From contig NC_136003.1 in assembly GCF_048128805.1 (NCBI RefSeq), forward strand, positions 29,496,565 to 29,560,564: 64,000 nucleotides of DNA. Direction: 5' to 3'. Below, in pieces: positions 39,401 to 47,459 of the stretch. How positions within the stretch are numbered: the first letter of the stretch is position 1; each line of letters begins with the position of its first letter. Position numbers and translations under genes: made by a program. Origin of the DNA: Centroberyx gerrardi (lineage: Eukaryota > Chordata > Actinopteri > Beryciformes > Berycidae). The notes beneath the pieces were generated by a model, which saw only the letters and a list, made by a program, of their open reading frames with translations, had not been told where the DNA came from and made no database searches.

Positions 39401-41684
39401 CTACAATTATGCTGATTAGCGCTTTCGGAGGTTCTTCATCTGTCCTTCAACTCAGGTTTTGGTGTCAGTCCCTCAGAAACTTTACAAAATAACTCCCGCA
39501 CTGCACTGAACATCACAGACTGATGATGTGTAACAGTGGAAGAGGATCTGAGGGAGGAATTGCTTGATGACCGACTTCTGATTGGTCAACAACTGGCCAG
39601 AGAGGCTTCTGATTGGTCAATAGCTCAGCATCTACTGTGCATACAGAACGGCGTTTTCACACTTTGTGGAGTGAATCTTGGGGTATAAAATAATTTGGCG
39701 GCACAAGTTGATTTACTGGAAGAGTTTTAACTTTATTAAACCTATACTTCACTACATGGTTGACCATCTATCAGTTGTCCAATAGGAAGAAGACCCATGG
39801 ATGAGTCATCTCCAAAATATTAAGTTGTAAATCCTACCCATCAATTTCAAAATAAAAGCTCTAAACAGGAAGTTGTAAAAACCACAGAATAAAACAAAAA
39901 CCAAACAACAACCAAAAACATTTTAAAATACTTGTTAAATTAATGGCAACATTGCCTGATATAGAATGTTTATCCTTTAAAAATGTCTTGCTACTGGAAG
40001 CGAATCTTGACAAAAGAGGTCTATGTAGCGAGTTTGCTTCGCTGACCGCACGTAAAGGGGAAACTGTTTTACAAATTGGCAGCCGTCCTGTTTAAACTGC
40101 AGTTTAATTTTAATTTGATTAATGGTGCAGCCCTAGTTCCTTCATTTTCTCTAATCCCTTCCCCTTAATGCTGTCTGCTGCAGGACGCAGTAATGAGTCT
40201 GTGCATGAGCGACGTTCTGCATTCATGCAACCAGGACGCATTAATGAGCGCTAAAGTTCTACGGTTGTCTTCAGACGGGACGCCACACTCCTAGACTCCT
40301 CTCTCTCTCTCTCTCTCTCGCTCTCTCTCTCTCGCTTATTAATTCTCCCTCGTTCCTGTCATCGTTCCCTCTTCTTCGTCTGTAATTAGAGAGAAAAGCA
40401 GATGGAGGCGATGTCCCTGCGTGCCCCCGGTGAATTAATTTTTTGCGAAAGGCTCACTAAGACTCTTTAAGTGTGCCAACGCCGGGTTCCCTTGGCCTGA
40501 ACTTCATCTGATGTGTTGAGTGACTCGAGCGTCGGCAGGGAAAGCTTTGCAGACGCAGATTAAGTCTTAGCTGTTCTCCAGGAAGCATTTTCAAGAGTCA
40601 GCCTCCGTCTTAAAGCTTTATTAATCCTCACAGCTTTTTTTTCCCGTAAAATTGATTAAGGTTTTTGTTCTGATGCTTTGAGTTGTGAGTTCTCAACATC
40701 AAGGAAAAGCTGAATTGCATTGCTTCAGATGATTGAAAGAAGACTATTGATTGGCGACTGACTACTACTATTGATTACAAGTTTTTTGTCATCTCAGGCA
40801 GTGCAATTAGATGTCGTTTCTTGAGTGCAACCTGTAAATCAAAGCGATAAAACAACAGAAAAAAATAATAAAACACCGCAAAAAATTTGAAATGTTTAGG
40901 AAAATGTCTGTATAAAATGTATAATATCACCCTAAAATGTTGGTGGAATTTCCCCTGAAGTGATTTGGTAGTTAAGAAAGTTTTCAGAGAAATGTTGAGA
41001 AAAGTTCAACTTGGAGAAGTGCACTGATGTCTTTTTTGTGCGAGCCAACCAAACAGAACAAAGGAGAGGCGAGGTTTGACTGTTGTTTGGCAGCTGACAG
41101 TTTAGGACAACAACAACAACAACAACAACAACAACCAGAGGGAAAATGGAGAAGGTAGTAGTAGAAAAGTTGGCATGTTAAGAGTCCGTATGGAGAACAT
41201 TGGCTCTGTGGTTTCTGGTAAGAATTTCACAGTTGGACGTAAGCTGTGTTTGCTGATAGTGACAGCTGGTGGTTATAGAAACAAAGTGTGCGTCCCTCTT
41301 TGTTTTTTTATCAGCACAAATTGTGGCTCTTCTTCTTCAAAGAAAGCCGAACAGCATGAACACTCCCTTATTGTTTACCTCTTCTCTCTCTCTCTCTCCC
41401 TCCCTGCAGTGTTCAGCCTGCAGGACCTGTGCTGCCGGGCCATCGTGTCGTGCACGCCGGTCCACCTCATCGACAAGCTCCCGCTGCCCGTCGCCATCAA
41501 GTCCCACCTCAAGTCCTTCTCCATGGCCAACGGCATGAACGCCGTCATGATGCACGGACGCTCGTACTCGCTGGCCAACCCGGCCGGCGGCTCCAAGGGC
41601 AACAGCCTGAAGCGCTCCAAATCCATCCGTCCGCCGCAGAGCCCGCCCCAGAACTGCACCCGGAACAACTGCAAGATCTCTTAG
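16238..41684 (+). CDS. rab40c: Ras-related protein Rab-40C, complete
   Basis: Six coding exons: 16238-16379, 27061-27121, 31212-31272, 31979-32056, 37086-37308 and 41410-41684. All have AG/GT borders and sum to 840 bp, giving 279 aa plus stop TAG (human RAB40C is about 281 aa). Rab40 proteins combine a Rab-like GTPase domain with a SOCS box that recruits Elongin B/C and Cullin-5 to build a ubiquitin ligase at membranes. Seen: P-loop GDSDVGKG (residues 21-28), switch [10 protein letters not shown] in place of the usual DTAGQERF, GNRLHL in place of NKxD, all typical of Rab40. SOCS box about 189-228 with LCCRAIVS and the Cul5-box LPLP (212-215). C-terminal CKIS (276-279) is a likely prenylation site. 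The Ser/Pro-rich tail ([16 protein letters not shown]) fits RAB40C better than RAB40B. Intron 1 is 10.7 kb; introns carry many repeats. Confidence 0.96.
16722..17115 (-). repeat. Repeat A, reverse-oriented copy in rab40c intron 1
   Basis: Landmarks in reverse: GGCCTTTTATTAAAAGTC, CACTGGAGAGTTTTAGTGTC, CATCCTGACCAGAATGGA and GCCATAAAAATGGTCCAG. Ends are approximate. Confidence 0.5.
17718..17743. repeat. (CA)13 microsatellite
   Basis: CA repeats followed by CCCACCCCCAC, in rab40c intron 1. Confidence 0.92.
18639..19048. mobile_element. hAT-type MITE with perfect 8-bp duplication
   Basis: The 410-bp element starts TAGGGCTGGGTATCG and ends CGATACCCAGCCCTA, inverted. Perfect target duplication TTTGGTAT at 18631-18638 and 19049-19056. 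The interior holds several GGTATCG/CGATACC motifs near both ends and a GC-richer core. No transposase frame. Confidence 0.92.
19057..22730. other. rab40c intron 1 interior, no gene recognised
   Basis: Apart from a repeat E copy near 21040-21200, no exon, RNA gene or element end was recognised. Short frames show no family motif. Confidence 0.45.
21040..21200 (+). repeat. Repeat E, copy 1
   Basis: Shares TTTCAGTTAG, GGGATGGGATGC, TTCTCTATTGCAGC and TTTTGCCTAG with 56505-56600 and 61515-61610. An unclassified short dispersed repeat; ends not defined. Confidence 0.5.
22735..23245 (-). pseudogene. Relic of a repeated fish ORF (transposon-associated), frameshifted
   Basis: On the minus strand, two adjoining frames give [20 protein letters not shown] then EKG and [12 protein letters not shown]. 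This recalls a small motif, KGxxSDxEVAxFLLDR, that I associate with multi-copy fish reading frames, but the family is not named with confidence. The two parts lie in different frames, so it is decayed. It sits in rab40c intron 1, antisense. Confidence 0.3.
24232..24260. repeat. (TTTC)7 microsatellite
   Basis: Tetranucleotide run TTTC within a T-rich stretch; a (T)18 tract follows near 24325-24342. Confidence 0.9.
24351..24748. repeat. Repeat D copy 1 (near-identical to 36001-36386)
   Basis: Begins CGTCTGCATGTTAGACAC after a poly-T run and ends TCATTAGTTTCATC before a CT microsatellite. The block at 36001-36386 matches base for base except for a few substitutions and short deletions. Looks like a retroelement 3' segment or a local duplication; related, more diverged text is at 33650-33930. 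Confidence 0.75.
24758..24833. repeat. (CT)38 microsatellite
   Basis: Pure CT run directly after repeat D copy 1; repeat D copy 2 is followed by the same kind of tract. Confidence 0.97.
25646..26270 (+). repeat. Repeat A copy carrying the hAT empty site
   Basis: Landmarks GAAGGTTTGACAAATAAGGG, GGATGGAAAAGCCTGTGAAA, GGTGGTACACCTGTTTGG, AAAAACCACAAGAACATG and GGTGACTTCTCACTCTG. The last one is the uninterrupted equivalent of the hAT insertion point at 5892-6341. Lies in rab40c intron 1. Confidence 0.6.
27566..27760 (+). pseudogene. Zinc-finger relic of a transposon-type ORF
   Basis: One frame gives WCDKLREPG and, after a one-base shift, [20 protein letters not shown] then [11 protein letters not shown]. 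The pattern Cx2C-x10-H-x5-H preceded by a PG motif resembles the small zinc finger found in many fish DNA-transposon-derived reading frames. The shift and missing context indicate decay. It lies in rab40c intron 2, just left of the element at 27829. Confidence 0.3.
27829..28435. mobile_element. 607-bp TIR element with repeated subterminal motif
   Basis: Starts CCCAGGGGTCACCTGGTAAG and ends, inverted, with ACCAGGTGACCCCTGGG; the similarity continues about 45 bp inward (GATG(T/C)GGAAATC). Inside each end, variants of GGATTAGTAAACCGTGC recur: at least five on the left and two or three, inverted, on the right. Such subterminal repeats are usually transposase-binding sites. The target duplication is not obvious, so the superfamily is left open. 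Confidence 0.7.
28540..29060. repeat. Repeat F, copy 2
   Basis: Contains TCACAAAGTGCTTCACATTT, GGAACAGGCATCAGG and GGCAGCCAATATTGGGAGG, a typical widely dispersed fish repeat. The GACCTTGGAACAGGCATCAG part is the single-copy version of the minisatellite unit at 3333-3660. Confidence 0.5.
29251..29609. mobile_element. hAT-type MITE
   Basis: The 359-bp element starts TAGGGCTGGGCGATATATC and ends GTCGATATCGCCCGGCCCTA, inverted. Target duplications ATATAAAA (29243-29250) and ATATAAAG (29610-29617) match at 7 of 8. Lies in rab40c intron 2. Confidence 0.88.
29849..29910. repeat. CT-rich microsatellite
   Basis: Interrupted CT runs within rab40c intron 2. Confidence 0.85.
30289..30319. repeat. (AC)15 microsatellite
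   Basis: AC run in rab40c intron 2, upstream of the 61-bp exon 31212-31272. Confidence 0.95.
30545..30910 (+). repeat. Repeat C, copy in rab40c intron 2
   Basis: Landmarks GATTTCTTCAACTTGCTGAATT, TATAGGGAATGATATATTC, GATCACAACTCTTGAAAAGCC and AACTCAAATGCATCAC parallel those at 45290-45620 and around 37355-38240. Confidence 0.55.
31937..31969. repeat. (TG)n microsatellite next to an acceptor
   Basis: TG run with one TA, ending 9 bp before the rab40c exon at 31979, so it forms part of the acceptor region. Confidence 0.95.
32078..32108. repeat. (GATG)n short tandem repeat
   Basis: GATG/GATT units 22 bp after the end of rab40c exon 31979-32056. Confidence 0.85.
32221..32524. mobile_element. 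MITE with perfect 52-bp inverted ends and an internal 28-bp hairpin
   Basis: Left arm 32221-32272 (starts CACAAAAATACAAAAAATAC) is an exact inverted copy of the right arm 32473-32524. Inside the left half, 32273-32300 and 32308-32335 form a second perfect 28-bp inverted repeat with a 7-base loop (TAGAGAG). The middle contains CTGACGAAGGC and GCCGAAACG, a phrase common in vertebrate dispersed repeats. No reading frame. Lies in rab40c intron 4. Confidence 0.8.
33650..33930 (+). repeat. Retroelement-tail-like repeat related to repeat D
   Basis: Shares TTTGTCT..., TATTTTGCACACCC, ATAATGC.G.A.CTCATATT and CTTTTCCACT with repeat D copies, then ends in CAGCGACCCAGTTTCCCC and GAAGTTTCATCTTATC. Resembles the 3' UTR of a LINE-type element. 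Class is an inference. Confidence 0.4.
34024..34046. repeat. (TG)11 microsatellite
   Basis: TG run in rab40c intron 4. Confidence 0.93.
34124..34161. repeat. (TG)19 microsatellite
   Basis: Second TG run in the same intron, 80 bp after the first. Confidence 0.95.
34459..35625. repeat. Compound CTA/CTG/CTT triplet array, split by an element
   Basis: An almost unbroken 3-bp periodicity of CTA, CTG and CTT runs 35004-35625 (about 620 bp). A short piece of the same array lies at 34459-34489, on the other side of the element 34490-35003. It is intronic: long reading frames through it give only runs of one or two amino acids and have no splice context. Confidence 0.95.
34490..35003 (-). mobile_element. 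Dispersed element inserted in the triplet array
   Basis: Starts TGAAGTAACTAATTACATG and ends GTACTCTTTCCACCACTG, whose complement CAGTGGTGGAAAGAGTAC is a familiar fish repeat terminus. Interior is rich in CTTTTACTT(A/C)AGTA motifs. GCTACTAC flanks both sides (34482-34489, 35004-35011), which would be a perfect 8-bp duplication. Because the flanks are themselves triplet repeats this match is weak evidence. Related text is at 48040-48150. Confidence 0.55.
35943..36000. repeat. CT microsatellite before repeat D copy 2
   Basis: CT run with one TTG interruption, ending exactly where repeat D copy 2 begins. Confidence 0.95.
36001..36386. repeat. Repeat D copy 2
   Basis: Near-identical to 24351-24748, in the same orientation 11.65 kb away and in a different rab40c intron. 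Differences seen: one base at 36061, TAACAGT for CTCAGT near 36174, a short deletion near 36192, a changed stretch near 36237, and single bases near 36282 and 36321. Confidence 0.75.
36384..36532. repeat. CT microsatellite, about 150 bp
   Basis: CT dinucleotides with scattered G, CA and CC interruptions. Confidence 0.95.
36713..37020 (-). repeat. Repeat A copy close to a rab40c acceptor
   Basis: Starts TAGGGTTAGACCGATATAC; contains CACTGGAGAGTTTTAGTGCC, GGAAACACCAAGTGCTTG and TTTGGCATGAAAAATA in reverse to the 7388 copy. It ends about 65 bp before the exon at 37086. Confidence 0.55.
37335..38290 (+). repeat. Repeat C copy split by a TTAA element
   Basis: Left part CACTTTGTGATCAGAACTC (to 37369) and right part from 38061 (AATTGTGTGGCAGGACAC, AACTCAAATGCATCATTACC, GTTTACAGAAAACTTCAGTC) match neighbouring positions of the uninterrupted copies at 30719-30910 and 45437-45650. 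The gap is filled by the element 37374-38056. Confidence 0.65.
37374..38056. mobile_element. TTAA-flanked MITE with ~170-bp inverted ends, nested in repeat C
   Basis: TTAA at 37370-37373 and 38057-38060. The ends are long inverted repeats: the left TCAATAAGATCAGC... through GCTGCTAACAATGAGTCCAA corresponds to the complement of TTGGACTCACTGTTAGCAGC ... CTTATCCT on the right, roughly 170 bp at high similarity. The uninterrupted repeat C copy at 45445-45460 reads AACTCTTAAAATGCC with a single TTAA, showing the pre-insertion site. This is direct evidence for piggyBac-type TTAA duplication. Lies in rab40c intron 5. Confidence 0.88.
38291..41409. other. rab40c intron 5, right part
   Basis: No exon recognised. 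It holds a loose hAT-type end (GGTGCAGCCCTA, about 40105-40135), a CT run near 40300-40335, a (CAA)9 run at 41107-41135 and a long pyrimidine tract directly before the acceptor at 41409. A 90-codon frame at 39220-39492 has no recognisable family. Confidence 0.4.
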
Positions 41685-42300
41685 TCTCTGGCCCCCCCCC
41701 TGGGTGCAGGGTGGCGGGTCGGAGAGGGAGAGACGACGGTAGGCGAGGCGGGATCGGGAGACGGATGTGCGGGAAGGTTTTTTGTCGGAGGAAGGGGGCG
41801 GAACACACCTTTACCTGGAGAGTTGCGTTCAAAGCAGAAGTGGGTCGATGTAGGGGTGGATAAAGGTGTGGTGGGAGTAACGGCGTGACAAAATAAAAGC
41901 CCTCCCCCTGCTTTGGGAACCAAGTGCTACCTCCCACCCTCGCTTTGAGATCCAGTTGGGGGGGAACAGGACTACAGCGGTGCCTCGGCCCGACACGTTC
42001 AGCACAGAACGACTACAAACTTTGGTCTCCACAGACTTGATGCTCGCTACCACCAACCACTGACGTGAGAGGAAGAGACTCTCCCAGTTCACTCCTGTTA
42101 CTACATGTACAGAACAGACACACACATGTACAGAAGCCCGTAACAAACACTTGCAACCGTATTTAGTTACTCTACATCGGCACCGCTCAGTTTGTGTCAT
42201 AGACCTCACCTCAAGATCAATTCTGCACTCTTTTTGAGCTGTTTATATGTCACCTTACGTTTCTTTCTTTTTTCTCTCTTTCTAGGTGTAATTCCTCCTA

Positions 42301-42551
42301 CACTGCAAAACAATCTCCATCTTAATAAGTCATTTAGTTTTCTAGATTCTTGTTTCAAGAATTTTGTAGAATCAAGTGTTCTCGTTTCAAGATACTTGTT
42401 TCCAGAAAATTCCTGAAAAAAGTGAAACCGCAATGGAAACAAGTGGAGTTATCTCGCCTAATTGGCAGAATTTTTCTCTTGGTTTAAGAAAAATAAGATT
42501 TGAAGACTGAATATGAGACTAAATGACTAAAGATGGACGTTTTTTGCAGTG
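42301..42551. mobile_element. CACTG-ended MITE (EnSpm/CACTA-like)
   Basis: Starts CACTGCAAAACAATCTCCAT and ends, inverted, with ATGGACGTTTTTTGCAGTG. The CACTGCAAAA ends match EnSpm-type non-autonomous elements common in fish. A 40-bp fragment in reverse orientation is at about 48893-48931. A target duplication is not clear. Confidence 0.6.
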
Positions 42552-43300
42552 TTTTCATCATTATTCCTTCCTTTTTCTGTCCACACTCAAGTTTGTGTTG
42601 CTATTTGAATGACCAATAAGCTAATGATCAAGACACTAGTAACCAGTTCTCCTTTCTGAGGATATTGCCCGTATTGATCGTTCACTTATCTTCAGCTGGC
42701 CATAACGATTATGTTTGGTTTGAACACTCATTGTGCTTTGGAAGTTAATACGTATTATTGTGTTTACATGTAACTCGTTGTAGCTGAAGCAGTCTTTAGG
42801 TTCTGCCCGACTTTATTGCCCTTGCTAGGAAAGGCGTCTTTCTTTTCGACCCAAGAGCTCCTGGGAGTTGTAGTCGGAGACGAGGTCGAGCAGGACAGCT
42901 TTGCATTCGCATCACGTCTGGACGTCACCCAGGGGAGCTGTTGGGGTCCAGGCAGAGATTAATTTTACTGTCACTCCCTCCTCCTCTTCCCTCGTTCTCT
43001 CTCTCTCTCTCCTTTCCTCCCTCTCTCCCTCACTGCCGGGCGTTCAGGGACTCCTACATGTTATAGATTTCACAGATTGTGTGTCATGCCTGTTACATGC
43101 AGCAGAAATCTGTCTGCTCTGTCTTTGTTCGGTGTTTTTTCTCAAAACACGTACACACCGCCACCACCAGTCCAAGCAGATTTGATATGAACACACACAC
43201 AAAACGCACACCTCTATCTGCTGCCCCGTAGTTTACCCTCATTCCCCTGTTGTGTCTCGCTTAACCCTCCTGTGCCAAATGTTGAAACTAGTCAACAGTC

Positions 43301-43344
43301 CACACACGCACACACACACACACACGCACACAGACACACACACA
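43301..43344. repeat. Compound (AC)n microsatellite
   Basis: AC repeats with GC and GA interruptions, downstream of rab40c. Confidence 0.93.
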
Positions 43345-44067
43345 CTGTTGCCAAACTTGTCTGATCACCAGATTCGTAGCACCGTCCTCTTTTTCCATAG
43401 TTCTTGGTCTCAAAGAAGTTTCTTCCCATATTCAGCCCCCCCATCCATTGCATGCACTAATGTGTTTTCCATACTCTCATTTCAGTGTTAAGACGCACAG
43501 CGAGCATAAAAGCCCAGGGATGGGAAGCACAGATATTCAAGGTTGTCTGAAAAGCGCACATTGAACAAAGCATGGCTTCCAGCGTTCCAGGGTTGTACTC
43601 GGATGACGAATGTTGAGTGCCAAAGTGAAAAGTCTGATCAGGAAAAAAAACAAAAAGAATGCAAACAGAAAAAGCACAATCTCTCCGAGTGACGGGCTTG
43701 CTGTGAAGCTGAGGCAGAGATATTCAGGTAGTGCGAGGTGGGATCTTCTGTGTGTTTTTAGTAAACAATGGCCTGTAATTATCAGTTCTCTGTGAATTTC
43801 ACAAACCGGCATTCATGATGACCAACTGATTTCACACAGCGCTACGGTGATGAACTGTTCTCTTCCTGCTGCAACAGTTGACAAAAGCATTTTCTGGCCA
43901 CAAAACTGATTTTTCCCCTTCGCATGGGATCGAAATTGAAAAAATGCATTATTGACTACTGCAATTTTCAAGTCACAAGAGAGTGTAATGTTTGTCTTGT
44001 ATTCAGATGCCCTCCAAAACAAATTAACGCCGGTCTTTCATTATATTCACACGCAGCAAATTGTTGA

Positions 44068-44656
44068 AGACCCCCCCATGAAATGACGTCTTTACTTCCT
44101 GGATTTGATGCATTGGAGGGGGAAGAAAGGCAGTTTTATTTGACAGGAGGGGTGCGGAGGGGCGGGACTGTTCAAAAATCGGATGGTTTCATTGGTTAGA
44201 AGTTAGGGCTGGGCGATAATTCAACATTATCGTTTATCGTCTTTCAGTGGAATCATATCGTGATGATATGAAGATATTTTAATATCGTGACACACATTTC
44301 TGCTGTCTAAATTGATGATGACAAGCAAATTTTACTTAAAAACTCATAAAATGAGGTATGGTAGGAATATTATTTGAATATGTCTGTTTTGTTTGACATC
44401 ACACCTAACATCACCATTCGGTTCAATGAGATGAACATTCATTTGATTATTTAACGTGATTTTGCATACATGAACCATATCGTGATATATATTGATATCG
44501 AGAAAAATCCTTATTGATCCCGATATTGATTTCAACCATATTGTCCAGCCCTATTAGAAACGTATATTTACGCCTGCTGGTGCAGCATGAGGTCACCATG
44601 AAAGATGCTGTGTTTTCCAGGAGGTAAAAGTAATGGGAGTTAATTTCATGGGGACT
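44068..44656. mobile_element. TTAA-type MITE hosting a nested hAT element
   Basis: Colinear with the uninterrupted copy at 1878-2174: TCTTTACTTCCTGGATTTGA, GTTCAAAAATC, TATTTACGCCTGCTGGTGCA and TTTCATGGGGACT. The right flank is TTAA (44657-44660); the left is TTGA (44064-44067), a likely mutated TTAA. A 350-bp hAT element interrupts it at 44204-44553. Confidence 0.75.
44204..44553. mobile_element. hAT-type MITE nested in a TTAA MITE
   Basis: Starts TAGGGCTGGGCGATAATTC and ends CATATTGTCCAGCCCTA. Flanks TTAGAAGT (44196-44203) and TTAGAAAC (44554-44561) agree at 6 of 8. The paralogous empty site is GGTTGGAGTTTTTATTTACG near 2073-2092. Confidence 0.8.
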
Positions 44657-44815
44657 TTAACAAGTGTTCACATTTCTTTCTTTCTTTTTTCCCCAAAAAC
44701 ATTTTAAAACTCAAATCCCCCAAGCTCTGAAAAAGAAATTCATGTAGACATAGCTGTTTTTGCAGTTCATATTCTGGATATTGTCCCTCAGCATAGCGCA
44801 GCTGAATGGTTTATG

Positions 44816-44960
44816 ATACTTTATTGATCCCTGAGAGAGAAATCCTCCAGGCTCCGCTACAGTATTAGTGATTAGTGATAGTAGTGATTCGGTGTCTTGC
44901 TCAAGGACACTTCAGCAGCATCGGCGGGGCGGCAGACTCCTGGTGCCACCGTGCTGTATG
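44816..44960. repeat. Dispersed repeat with CTTGCTCAAGGACACTTCAG
   Basis: Contains TTTATTGATCCCTGAGAG and GTCTTGCTCAAGGACACTTC, phrases found in very many fish dispersed repeats. Class not assigned. Confidence 0.4.
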
Positions 44961-45189
44961 AATGCACTAAACTGGTCTCAGCGGTGAAGTGGTTTTAAGA
45001 AACCGCAGGCCACGAACATTTTGATTCATTCACCTCCAGTTCTGCTGAGAAGTCTTCCTCTCCTCTCCTCTCCCGTGACACTAACCCCTCCTTCCTCTTC
45101 CCCCCCCCCAGGCTTCGCTCTCCCCTTCCTCCGTTACTCTCCTTTTCCTCTCTCGTTCCTCCTCCGTTCTTTTTCCTCCTCGTCTTTTC

Positions 45190-45715
45190 ATGCTGCGTTC
45201 ACGTCCTACGGGAAAGACGGGAGATACGAGCGTCCTACTTGTAAATGCTGTTCACGTCAGCCTTCAGCTGGTAAATAACTGCTCGGGAAATCGGAGTTTG
45301 GCAACGGGACTTTCTCCGACTTCCTGAATGCTGACGTCACCAACAAGAAAACACTTCTAGTCAGGTGTAGGGAATGATGCATTAGTTTCAAATAAATCCA
45401 ACAAAATGAACTGTTTTTATGAGACGAGTCGTCGTATGATCGCAACTCTTAAAATGCCACGGCAGCGCACGACGACTGGCTGGATTTTGGGTTTCTGGCC
45501 GAGATTACAATCTGTATTTTACTGTAAAACAGGAACTCAAATGCATCGCTCGCTTTGTGCGTCTGTGCCGAGTGTGAAGAAGCTCATCAGGAGCAACCAA
45601 AGTCTACAGAAAACTTCACTGGTGTCGTCTTGACGGCTTCAAACGAGTTCGAGCACGTGAGCGCTGCTTTTACCGACTGTTTCTCCCATAGGACACGACT
45701 GCAGCGTCTCTCTCT
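45190..45715 (+). repeat. Repeat C, most complete copy (empty site)
   Basis: Starts TGCTGCGTTCACGTCCTACG and ends CCCATAGGACACGACTGCAGC, imperfect inverted ends. It contains AACTCTTAAAATGCC with a single TTAA, matching the insertion point of the element at 37374-38056. No reading frame. Confidence 0.65.
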
Positions 45716-46174
45716 GCCTCTGATCTGCACGCCGCCTCCACATGCTATCCCATGATTCATAGCTGCTGAATAATAGATGCTCTTTTCATAGATCTCTGGA
45801 GGGCTTTAGCAGTACGCCCCAACTCTTGTCTCTCCCCTCCACTCTTTTCATCTTCCTCTCCGTGCGGAAGCTCTGCTAGCTTCTCGATTCGTTCCTCAGT
45901 TTCCGCTCGTCCTCCTCAGTATATCCGTCTGTTGGTTTTCCTTCAGTGTCTGCACCTTGCCTTTCTCTGCCTCTCTCCTCCTCTATAATGTGCAGAACCA
46001 GCCAGCCGGGAGGTTTTCCATTTGAGCCCGTTCACACCGGACTACACAGTGTCTTTCCCAGCTGTTAACAAGGCGGAGAATATGGGAATCCCGCTCCTGA
46101 TCGTTTTCTCCTGCTTCTCCTCAGCTGTGTTAGTGGGGTTACCCTCTAAATCAGGTCAGGTCCATTCAGCTTAA

Positions 46175-46237
46175 AGGATAAGTTCAGGGATGGAAGAGAC
46201 AAATTATATGTAGGTCCAAAATCGCTGAACTTATCAT
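46175..46237. mobile_element. Miniature 63-bp TTAA element
   Basis: AGGATAAGTTCAG at the left and CTGAACTTATCAT at the right are inverted copies, with TTAA on each side (46171-46174, 46238-46241). Only about 37 bp lie between the arms, and they match the end of the 37374 element (GGTCCAAAATCGC). It is an extreme internal-deletion derivative. Confidence 0.7.
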
Positions 46238-47229
46238 TTAATGGTCCTGCTGGTCTAGCATCAAGTCCTTACTGTGCAGTATGGTGTGAACGGGGGAAAT
46301 CTCAGCAGGACTCCCTCTATCTCTCCCTCCTCTCCCTCTCCCTCCTCTCCCTCCTCTTATCTCAGGGAGTTGTCCTTGCCTCCAGACTTGAAGATGTCTT
46401 GATTCACCCAATGAAGCCTCCCTGCTTCAGGCAGATTTCTCTCCCACTTCCACAGATCTGGAGTCAGATGACTTCAGCATCTAGGAGAGTAGAGATGAAC
46501 TGAGCATCAGTTCATGACCACAGGGAGACTCTCTGTGTAAAGCAGCCTGTGGCGGAGTGGTGTTCCTGACCAGAAGGCCATTTTTGTTTTGTTTGGTTTT
46601 TTGACCCTGTATCCCACAGAGTGTATGTGACGAGCTGTAGTGCTTTAGCGGTAGAAGGAAAGGCCGACACACACTCAGCTAGCTAGTGTGTTCTGTCTGT
46701 GTGTGTGTGTTTGCATCGCCACCAGTGTTGTGAGAATGAACGAGTGTAAAGTGAGGAGAAAAGGACTTTGACCGGACTAATCGCCAATATTTTCAGAAGA
46801 GGTCTCCCTCTCTGCGATAAATAGGAGGCTTTTTTTGTTGTTGCTTGCCCAGACAGCTTCACCTTCGTTGGATAGGATACTTTTTATGTTGTGCATTGTA
46901 CATCCAGCCTCTAAGTGTATGTGATGTAGAGAAGATCGCTTTCAGCCACGTCTCGGTTCTACATTTTAAATTGTTTTTGTATTGTGTTTAAAAAAAAAAA
47001 AACAAAAAAAAAAAGACATCTTCCTCAGTGTTGACCCTTGCAACATTGCCTGACATTGTTTCTTTTCCTGAGTTGAGTTTCCATATTGGATTGCCATGGA
47101 CATTTTTAAAAGATAGAGATGTTTGAAGAGGATGATGGGAGAATGTGACGTGACCTCATTGTGGATTCAGGACCCGTCCGGGACGACTTCTGATGTGTGT
47201 CTGTGCAAGGGAACAGAGTGATGTGAAAG

Positions 47230-47258
47230 TGATGATGATGATGATGATGATGATGATG
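47230..47258. repeat. (GAT)9 microsatellite
   Basis: Triplet run about 170 bp before the distal AATAAA of rab40c. Confidence 0.92.
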
Positions 47259-47459
47259 TAGAAAACATGTGTAAACACTATTTTTCTTTTTGGTTAAAGC
47301 TGCTGAGTAATCTAAGCGAGGGTTTGTGTGTGTGAATGTTCCTCAAACACCAAGCTGAACTCTTTTTCTTTTTTAAATTATTGATTGTACAGTTCCAAGG
47401 CTAGGGTATGAAGAGACTTTTTCACAATAAAACTATTAAATGTTATTGACTCAAGATGT

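Larger units (their letters stand above)
41685..47450 (+). other. rab40c 3' UTR and/or downstream DNA
   Basis: Two candidate transcript ends: AATAAA at 41893-41898, 209 bp after the stop, and AATAAA at 47426-47431, which follows a unique stretch with A-rich and GAT runs. The distal signal would give a 5.7-kb 3' UTR containing several repeats. The sequence alone does not decide between them. Confidence 0.4.

Noticed and set aside
39220..39492. 90-codon frame in rab40c intron 5
   Set aside because: No family resemblance, no acceptor or donor in matching phase.
41429..41937. 144- and 130-codon frames over the last rab40c exon
   Set aside because: Shadow frames of the GC-rich rab40c exon, whose proper frame is fixed by the spliced GTPase and SOCS box.
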